Source of the DNA: Pythium myriotylum
Taxonomy: Eukaryota; Oomycota; Peronosporomycetes; Pythiales; Pythiaceae
NCBI GenBank assembly: GCA_023091665.1
Contig: JALJCQ010000033.1
Location: forward strand, 186,001 to 250,000
Direction: 5' to 3'
DNA length: 64,000 bases
The notes below the pieces were generated by a model. The model was not told the DNA's origin. It worked only from the letters and a program-made list of their open reading frames with translations, and did no database searches. Position 1 is the first letter of the stretch. Each line of letters begins with the position of its first letter. The translations under genes were made by a program, and so were the position numbers. Shown in pieces: positions 56,586-64,000 of the stretch.

Positions 56586-56974
56586 CTCCAGGGATCGCGC
56601 AGTCGCACGCAGGGAGACAATTGGACTGCAATAGTGGAGGGCGCGGGTGCCGTGGCAGCAAATACTCACGGAGGAGTCGGGAAATGGCTGGATGCTTGCT
56701 CGGCATCACAGGGATGGATACGCTATGTGGACCACATGTCGTGACGACCCTTCGTGATCAGATGGTACAGTGTACCAGCTTTCCGTGATGTTGAAGCGTT
56801 GTGAGACTGACTGGCCATGAACAGCTCCCTCGATGGTGATAGTGCACACAAGATGGTGGTGGTGGGGAATATAGTTATATGGCATTGGAGGGAGAGTCGC
56901 GAAGGACTCTATGGATATGACTTCGCCAGGCTGCTTCAGCCGCTCGCGGCTAGTGCGTCCGCGTGGGAAGACGT
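56586..56974. other. Intergenic, PRPP synthetase 3' end and giant-gene promoter
   Basis: 389 bp between two minus-strand genes. It must carry the promoter of the giant gene. Nothing else is recognisable. Confidence 0.35.
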
Positions 56975-58102
56975 CTAGTTGAAGAGCATCGAGACCGACT
57001 TCTTCCCGTGGATGTTGCAGATCGCCTGCGCAACGAGAGGCGCGATGTTGAGCTGCACGATCTTCTCGTTGCCCTGGCAACTCTCCGGGAGCGGAGTCGT
57101 GTTGACGACGACGACCTCTTTCAGGGCCGACTTCTTGATGCGCTCGCTGGCGGCGCCGTTGAAGAGGCCATGCGACGCGAACGCGTACACGTTGCGCGCA
57201 CCGTGGTCGACCAAGTGCTGCGCAGCCTTGCAAAGCGTGCCAGCAGTGTCGATCATATCGTCAACGATGATGCAATCCGATCCTTCAACGTTGCCGACGA
57301 GGTCCATGCGGTCAATTTCGTTGGCCTTGATACGCTGCTTGATGATCATTGCCAGACCCGTGTTCTGGAGACCGTGCTTGGAAACGAGCCATTCGCGGAA
57401 CTTCTTAGCACGCGCAACACCTCCAGCGTCGGGCGAGACAATCACGGGGTTAACGAGCTCGTGGTTGCCAAAGTAGGTCACACCGACGAGACCGCCGTCC
57501 AGGTTGTCGACTGGCACACGTGGGCCAAAGAAGCCCTGAATCTGGCCACAGTGGAGATCAACAGCGATGACGCGGTCAACACCCATGGCTTCCAGGAGCC
57601 GAGCAACATCCGCGGCCGAGATCGGCACACGCGCGGCCATCTTGCGATCCTGGCGCGCATAGCCATAGTACGGAATGACCGCCGTGATGCGACGAGCCGA
57701 GGCCCGACGCATCGTGCTCACCATCAGCAGCAGCTCCATGAGGTTCTCGTTCACGGGCACACACGTGGGCTGGACGATGTACACGTCCTTGCCGCGCACG
57801 TTCTCATGGACCATAACGTTGACCTCGCCGTCGGCGAAGCGCTCGACCGTGATCTTGCCGAGCGGCACGCCGACGAGGTCGGCGACGTTGCCCGCAAGCT
57901 CCTTGTTGGCGTTGCCGCTGAAGATCTTAAGGCCGTTCATCTTGGGCTGCTTGGAGACCGGCGCCGGGCGCGGCAGCACGTTCTCTTCGAGGAACGCCGG
58001 GCGGTTGGACAGGTTCCCGAGCGCGAGGCCCGAGGCCATGCAGCCCAGCGCCGCGGCCGTCGTGGAGAGCGGGCGCGCGCGGCCGAGGAGCTGGCGGAAC
58101 AT
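56975..58102 (-). CDS. Ribose-phosphate pyrophosphokinase (PRPP synthetase), probably organellar
   Basis: 375 residues, intronless; the ATG at 58102 begins a basic, Ser/Ala-rich presequence (MFRQLLGRARPLSTTAAALG), likely mitochondrial targeting. The catalytic core starts at about residue 54 (MNGLKIFSGNANKELAGNVA). Marks: FADGEVNV, YGYARQDRK (ATP-binding), DLHCGQIQGFF (catalytic His region), VIVSPDAGGVARAK, and the PRPP loop CIIVDDMIDTAGTL. It transfers pyrophosphate from ATP to ribose 5-phosphate, feeding nucleotide, His and Trp synthesis. The core length is normal for class I enzymes. The frame is open upstream to a GTG at 58207, but that start is less likely. Confidence 0.92.
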   Translation of the reverse strand: MFRQLLGRARPLSTTAAALGCMASGLALGNLSNRPAFLEENVLPRPAPVSKQPKMNGLKIFSGNANKELAGNVADLVGVPLGKITVERFADGEVNVMVHENVRGKDVYIVQPTCVPVNENLMELLLMVSTMRRASARRITAVIPYYGYARQDRKMAARVPISAADVARLLEAMGVDRVIAVDLHCGQIQGFFGPRVPVDNLDGGLVGVTYFGNHELVNPVIVSPDAGGVARAKKFREWLVSKHGLQNTGLAMIIKQRIKANEIDRMDLVGNVEGSDCIIVDDMIDTAGTLCKAAQHLVDHGARNVYAFASHGLFNGAASERIKKSALKEVVVVNTTPLPESCQGNEKIVQLNIAPLVAQAICNIHGKKSVSMLFN

Positions 58103-58443
58103 GGCGGCGGCGGCGAGGCGGGGACAGTCGCGCGCAGGTTGAGCTGTGACCGAAGGGCTCTCGGCGGCACCACCGTCTCCGGCGTGACTGGTGGTGTGTA
58201 TGGACACGTAGTGCCCGTGGTCGATCCCTCGGGAGACTGACTACTCGGGTTTTGTGGTCTTCAACCGCTGCGAGCCAAACCCCCAGAAAACTCGAGGTTT
58301 TTTTTCGTGGTGTATATTTTAGTGAATATTTTGGCTCTTGCGGCTATTTCCGAGCTCATATACGTACTTACCAGAGACGCCACAGTACGGTGGTTTCCCG
58401 CCCATCGGCAATCCAAACGCAGCAACGAAGCTTGAAGCGGCCG
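58103..58443. promoter_or_regulatory. Divergent promoter region, PRPP synthetase and GCP2
   Basis: 341 bp separates the two start codons. An AT-rich stretch lies at 58298-58330. No specific factor site is claimed. Confidence 0.35.
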
Positions 58444-61400
58444 ATGGACCGGCACGAGACGCCGCGCGCGAGGCCCGGCGCCAGCGCCATGTACGGCATC
58501 ACGAGCGAAGAGGAGCGCCGGCTGCTGGCCACGCCCGCGACCTCCGTCAGCGGCGGCTCCACCGGTGCGTACCCGTCGTGCGAGGCGTGGATTGGGAGGA
58601 GACACCAACGCGTCTGCCCGTAGGCTTCACGTTCTCGGGCACGCCGTCGGCTTTCGGCGGCGTGGACCCGCTGACCCCTGAATCACGAGCCGAGCTACTC
58701 AGGGCCGGCATCTCGTTGGCGACGCTGCCGCCGCCACCGCCGCAAGGCAAACCGCCAGTTGGCGACGCCGACGGCACCCCGCTGTCGCCCCACAAGGCGC
58801 TGATGCACACGCTCAATTCGCTCACGCAGTCCAAAATCTCGTATGATCCAAATGCGCCAGCAGGGGCACGGAAGACAATGGCCAGTAGCGTGACATCGAG
58901 TCTGCCCAGCGGAAGCAGCCAGTTCAACTACACGCCGTCGGCGGGTAGCTCGATGTCCTCCAGCTTCGCCAGTCGTGCACTTCAGTCGCAACGATACGGA
59001 GCCGCGAGTGCGGGTATTCCTATGTCAATGTCGTCGTCTGCGTACTCCGGAGTCTCGATCTCGACGATGACAGCAGAGGAACTTGCCGATAGGTCAGGGT
59101 GTGGAGCGGCAATCTATTATCACACACCAATTCGTGTTCGTCTGAACAATCACCAGAGTCTTCGCATCACGAGTGCTGATAACCAGAAGGGTAAACGAAC
59201 CGAGAGCAGTGTGTCCACAGGCACAAGACGAAGCTCGGCGATCTCGGCGGCGAGTAGTGCGACTTCGCAGTGGGAGCTGGATCTGAGTGGAACAGGTCTC
59301 GGCGATGACCAAACACAGATCTTCTTCTTACAAAATGCAAACAACCGGGCAGATCGAGGAGAAGTACATTTCACAGACACGGTTGTTCTCCAGGGTGTTG
59401 ACAGCGAAGGCTATCACCACTTCCTTTCCTTCGATCCTGGAAAGAATGAAGTGAAACTCAAACGCGCACCAGTCATCACCAGCGCGGAAAAGTTTAGACT
59501 CATCAATCCCACGGTTCCTGCTGAAAAGCGAGATGGCAGTCGACTCATTTCGGACTCGATAGGGTCATTGCATGCATCCCTTGCACCAGGAACGAGTGAT
59601 GGGTCACGGGTTGCAGCGACTCGAATCTTGTGGGAACAAGAGCGAGCTCTCATGACAAGTGATAAAGTAATGCTCCGAGTTGCCTCGGGTGACCGGTTCC
59701 TGTCGGTGCGACGTGACAAGTACGAGTCATCCTACACGCTTGTACTGGAAACCGAGCTGGACGGGGCAACAATTGGGGACTCTCTGTTCCAGCAGTGGGA
59801 AGTCACAAAGGCAAACATTCCGTATGATCCAGCATGGAATCGAGAGCGTGAATACCTGACAGGACAATCAATTTTCCAGGAGACGAAACGTAGAACTGGT
59901 CAAGGAGACAGCTTACCCCCGCTGTCGTCGTTTCCCCCATCCGTGCAGGAGAGTATCATGATCGACGACCTACTCTTTAGTCTTGTCGGCGTAGAAGGCC
60001 GATATATCAAACTTCAAGTGACTGAGACACCGTCATCATCCTCCGCAATGCACCAAGTATTCAAGTTTGTGCTTCCCCAGTACGGCATGGACCCATCGAT
60101 CTCAACACTCGTATCCCGCTGTTTTCCTTTGGGCGAGTTCTATCTCAAGCTATCCCTCTATGTTGAACACTACTCCCGATATGAACATGGCCAAGTCAAC
60201 CACGCTTTCTGCGCCGCGCTGAAGGCATTGCTCAAGGAGTATACGATTGTCATTGCACAGCTTGAGCATCAGATGAATGCATCAACGAACTCATTGACGT
60301 TGCAGCAGATGTGGTACTATCTGCAGCCTAGCGTTCGAACCATGGAAATGTTAAGCAAGCTTTGTGATGCCTGTCGCGGCATTTCCGGAGGTGGCGCACT
60401 CTTGTCTGAGATACAACGGATAAAGGCCTCTCTCGGAGGTGATGCGAAAGCTCGACAAGTGTTTTCGTTTCTACTAGAACGTGCTAGTGTCCCATACCTA
60501 AAGATGGTGGAGAGTTGGATATACCACGGAGAGCTGGTCGACCCGTATGACGAATTTATGGTGAGGGGAAACGCTTCTTTATCTCACGAAGACGTTGCGA
60601 CAGATGAATATTCAAAGTACTGGGAGAATCGATTCACCCTTCGGCAGTCTCAAGTTCCGAAGTTCTTATCACGCGAAGCGACAAAGCTGCTGGCAACGGG
60701 CAAGTATCTGAATATTTTTCGCACCTGTGGCCGGCAAATTGTATGCCCATTTGCAGGGCCAATTACATTCTCTGACATCGAGTCCACGTATGATGAGCTG
60801 ATTGATCGAGCACACTCGTATGCAAGCCGGACGCTTCTCCAATTGCTTGTCATCGAGCATGATCTAGCAGGTCGCCTTGCTTCATTGAAGCACTATTTTC
60901 TCATGGACCAAGGAGATCTGTTTGTTGATTTTCTCGACGCCGCTGATGGTGAAATGAAGATGGATGCTAAACGTGTCGGTTCCTCCCGTTTGGAGTCGTT
61001 GTTGCACATGTCGCTTCAAACCTCTACATGTTCGAACGATCTTTATCGCGACGACTTGACTTGCACGTTGTTGGCTGTCGGCCTTCTCAGCAAGCTTGAA
61101 GACATCCATCAGCGAGCCTTGAAGGGTACAAACGATGCTGCAACAGCGTCTCGACATCCAACAAGTTTGGCGGCAACAGTCGGTACGTATGACCTTCCTG
61201 ATGATCTTACGAGATCTGTAACCCAATTTTGTTTTCGCCAGGATATCGTGTTATTGAAGCCTTCGCACTGGAGTTCACTGTTCCATGGCCAGTTTCGCTT
61301 GTGATTTCCTGCTACGCTCTCTCGAAGTACCAGATGCTGTTCCGCCACTTGTTCTACTGTAAGTATATAGAGAAGCGGCTTGGAGACGCTTGGTTGAACC

Positions 61401-62229
61401 ACCAAGCTATCAAGGAATTCTCTATAAGGGACGAGATGAGCAACTCATTTCAGTTGCGTCAGCGAATGCTCCACTTCCAGCAAAATCTGCTCTACTACAT
61501 GATGGTCGAAGTCATTTCTCCTCGATGGCACGCATTTCAACGTCAACTAGCTGACGTTCAAACTGTGGACGAGATTATTGAGCATCATGGCGCATTCCTC
61601 GACATGTGTCTCAAAGAATGCCTTCTGTCGGACCCTTCGCTACTACGGATGATCTATACGCTTATGAACCATTGTGTTTCTCTTGTGGATCAAGTTGAGC
61701 TTCTCACAAGCCCGTATGTATTGGATGAAGAAACCATCAAAGCAGAACGAGAACGCCAGCGCGATAGACGAGCAGAAAAGCGTGCTCAAGACGAAGCAGA
61801 AGCTGCTATGATGCGTTACAACAAAACTGCAGGAAAGAAGAAGACCTTTTTAAAGAGGCGCGAATCCTCGTACGCGGACGTTCGGAGGCAACGAATCAAG
61901 AGTATATCTGAAGAACTGCGCCATTCTGTCACTGTCATCAACGAGGGCGAGACCAGCAATAGCTTTCGACGTATCACGTTGGACATTCAGATGAAGTTTG
62001 ACTCCTGCTTTGCAGACTTCATGAGTCAGCTGATGCGACGCTCAAATCTCCAGGTGAGGAACTGTGTTTAATGCTGGCTACGTAGAAAACTTCACTAACG
62101 AATATTTCTCCTCGGCAGCGTGATGCTCATTTGTCGAACTTGTGCACTCGACTCGACTACAATGGATTCTACGCCGAGAAGGCAAAAACACAACAAGGTC
62201 GACAATATCAGCAACAGCGAGGTCTGTAG
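58444..62229 (+). CDS. TUBGCP2: Gamma-tubulin complex component 2 with N-terminal MIR-like region
   Basis: Exons 58444..58564, 58624..61182, 61242..62053 and 62119..62229 give 1200 residues; introns of 59, 59 and 65 bp. The C-terminal 750 residues match GCP2 of the Spc97/Spc98 family: VPYLKMVESWIYHGELVDPY, DEFMV, LASLKHYFLMDQGDLFVDFL, RLESLLHMSLQTST, ALSKYQMLFRHLFYCK and QRMLHFQQNLLYYMM. GCP2 pairs with GCP3 to form the gamma-tubulin small complex that nucleates microtubules. Residues 1-190 are Ser/Gly-rich and disordered. Residues of about 200-445 read like a beta-trefoil/MIR module (HHFLSFDPGKNEVKLKRAPV, VMLRVASGDRFLSVRRDKYE, FQQWEV), which I do not know from animal or plant GCP2. A basic linker near residue 1070 carries RKERE-like runs. 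The start exon was chosen because its donor joins in frame to the next exon. Confidence 0.9.
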
Positions 62230-62299
62230 TCATATTTCAACGCGGTGTTTTCTTCAGCCATCGTTGTATTGTCAAGAGGTCAAAGAACATTGAACTTGG

Positions 62300-63771
62300 T
62301 CACATTTCGTCATCGTTAACTTCGGAGAGATCGGGCCCAACACTCCGTGGCACTCCATTTTGGGCACTAGCGAGTTTGGCCAGCTTCTCGTCAAGTGCCT
62401 TCATAGCTCGTGCCCTGTTCAAAAGCAGTTGCATCATTAGAAGAGTGGTCACAGCCCACGTAACAACGAGACGTACTTCCGCCGTTCAGCGATCGGGTCC
62501 TCCTGAGTGTTCTAATCCGCAGATAACTGAGTTAATGATTGCGAAACACCAAGCTCCAGACTACAGAGCAGAACGTACGGTCACGATCGGAAGCGTTGGC
62601 TTCGCCTTTGCTGCACGATTCTTGAAGTACCCACAAAGCTTGACGACGTTGAAACAGAAGTTCGCGAAAGGACCGACGACAGATCTTTTTGAATACGCAA
62701 AGATTATATAGTGAGCATGAAAACATAATAAAGCCTTCAACAGATTAGACGTACCCGCAAAAGTCAGGAAGGAGTGTGACGAGTGCGAAGTCGTCGGAGA
62801 CATCCCCGACCGTATTGTCCAAATTTTTGTTCAAAAAGCGAAGATAATACCATCCGAGGTAGCCACCAAGTACCGAGTAAGGACCTGCACCGATCAAGGA
62901 CACACGCAGCGGCACCGAGGAAGTCGTTACTGCGAGGAGTGTGCACAGCGAAAAGAACAACGTCGCCGTGAGAGGATAGAACTAAAGAAAAGAACAGTAC
63001 TGAGATCACCCAGCCTTCTGCAGGGAATAATCCTTCCACATACCCGAAGCTTGAGTGCCGGTAGGATGGGAGCCGTCGCGTGCGGGTTTGGCTTCATGAA
63101 GGCGACGAGTAAGGCAGTGATACCACCCGAGAATCCAGATAATCCTGACTTGCTACATGGAGAAAAGGTACTATTTGGATCGAATTCCAAGGTCGATATG
63201 ACACAGAAACGTACAGATACACAGGCTCGCGGAAAATAATATACAAGCTGAAGAGCTCGATGAAAATGATGAGACTGGCGACCACATTGACGAAGACCAG
63301 GAGCTTCACGAATCCGATCGCGCCGAGATCAGGCTCAACGCGTTTAGCTAGACCCAGCGCCACGGGTAGAACTGCGATTAGCTGTTCGAATGGGTTTCGA
63401 AGGATCAGATGACGCATCAACAGCTTTATCCATGTCTTGCAGCAGTACCTGGAGGAGATGCGGGTGGTAAAAGCCTGCGGTAAAGTAGACCCATGGGCGG
63501 ATGTGCTCCAAGATGACGCTAGAACAAGCCAAAGATATACGCGATGAGACTCCCCTACCAGACCGTTCAGGTTTGATGAAGAGGCGACATACTCAGCGAC
63601 GGACATGGCGAGAATGCCGGCTGGCTCGTCTTTCGGCGAGAAAACCGCGCCGATAATCCACAGCAGGATCAGCAGGAAAACGAGGCCGATGGTCGCGGGG
63701 AGCTACGTGACAGCGCGTTAGACAGCCATCGCGGCCCGCCCACTGGCGTCCACAAGAGCACACACCCGCAT
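62300..63771 (-). CDS. TMEM115 homologue, rhomboid-like Golgi membrane protein
   Basis: Nine exons: complement(62300..62414, 62477..62502, 62579..62684, 62755..62981, 63044..63170, 63245..63381, 63449..63518, 63605..63702, 63766..63771), 303 residues; introns of 62-86 bp, all in phase. The first coding exon is six bases and another is 26 bases. Helices include GLVFLLILLWIIGAVF, FVKLLVFVNVVASLIIFIEL, GFSGGITALLVAFM and SVPLRVSLIGAGPYSVLGGY. Family marks are the aromatic HIRPWVYFTAGFYHP loop, LRVSLIG, GWYYLRF, DDFALVTLLPDF, and a basic tail AERRKARAMKALDEKLAKL. Animal TMEM115 is a Golgi protein that affects retrograde transport. It lacks the rhomboid Ser/His catalytic pair as far as can be seen. 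An alternative acceptor at 63152 would shorten one loop by six residues. It converges with GCP2, 70 bp between stops. Confidence 0.82.
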
Positions 63772-64000
63772 TCTGCTCCAGCCTTGTGCCTTGGGCGTTG
63801 CCTTGAAGCACGTTTCAGACGGTGGAATGCCACTAAGTGCGCGTTCGGAAAAAGTACGCACTTCGAATTTTACAATTTCTTGCAGAGGTAAATTACAAAT
63901 CCTCTTCAAATTCTACCTCGTTTCTATGGCACACAGCACCTTTGAATTATAATTTGGCGCCCATCGCTCATGATGGCCGCGACAGCCGTCATTGAGACGA
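63772..64000. other. Upstream of the TMEM115 gene, to window end
   Basis: 229 bp, AT-richer than its surroundings around 63870-63955. It probably contains the TMEM115 promoter. A short ATG-started frame on the minus strand near the very end is too short to assess. Confidence 0.3.

Overview
The window is nuclear DNA from a eukaryote with compact genes. Introns are short (48-86 bp, GT-AG), intergenic gaps are often only 60-400 bp, and several reading frames are very long and intronless. The gene content points to a stramenopile, most likely an oomycete (Phytophthora/Pythium-like): a two-CHORD protein, a plant-type GH35 beta-galactosidase with a membrane anchor, a DEP plus ADP-ribosylglycohydrolase-like fusion, a huge Sfi1-like centrin-binding protein, and giant secreted FG-GAP/Calx-beta proteins. 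The lineage call is an inference from protein style and intron size, not from a marker gene. Layout: 189-10059 (-) encodes a giant secreted beta-rich protein (about 3270 residues if one homopolymer frameshift is corrected). 10294-11414 (+) is a CHORD gene with three exons. 11615-20785 is the most striking element: two near-identical inverted arms (3797 and 3833 bp) around a 1.54 kb single-copy spacer that carries a DXO/RAI1-like gene. The arms hold tRNA-like sequences, microsatellites and repeated short motifs, but no recognisable protein gene. 20861-27028 (-) is a 2039-residue Sfi1-like protein. 27332-29958 (+) is beta-galactosidase, 30264-31582 (+) selenophosphate synthetase, 33592-34581 (+) a Ser/Thr kinase, and 34729-35850 (-) an RS-rich protein. 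38166-40421 (+) is a DEP/ARH-like protein, 40483-43170 (-) a DMT-type transporter with a long soluble head, and 43288-45121 (-) an RCC1-BTB protein. 45405-56585 (-) is a 3726-residue secreted FG-GAP/Calx-beta protein with no intron, 56975-58102 (-) is ribose-phosphate pyrophosphokinase, 58444-62229 (+) is gamma-tubulin complex component 2 with an unusual N-terminal region, and 62300-63771 (-) is a nine-exon TMEM115 homologue. The genes do not form a pathway. Two concern microtubule-organising centres (Sfi1-like and GCP2), and two encode giant extracellular proteins probably used at the cell surface. CHORD (+) and Sfi1-like (-) converge on the palindrome, so read-through from either side would give a transcript able to fold into a multi-kilobase hairpin. 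No CRISPR array, virus or intact transposon was recognised. Exon boundaries were derived by hand from reading-frame continuity, GT-AG sites and family similarity.
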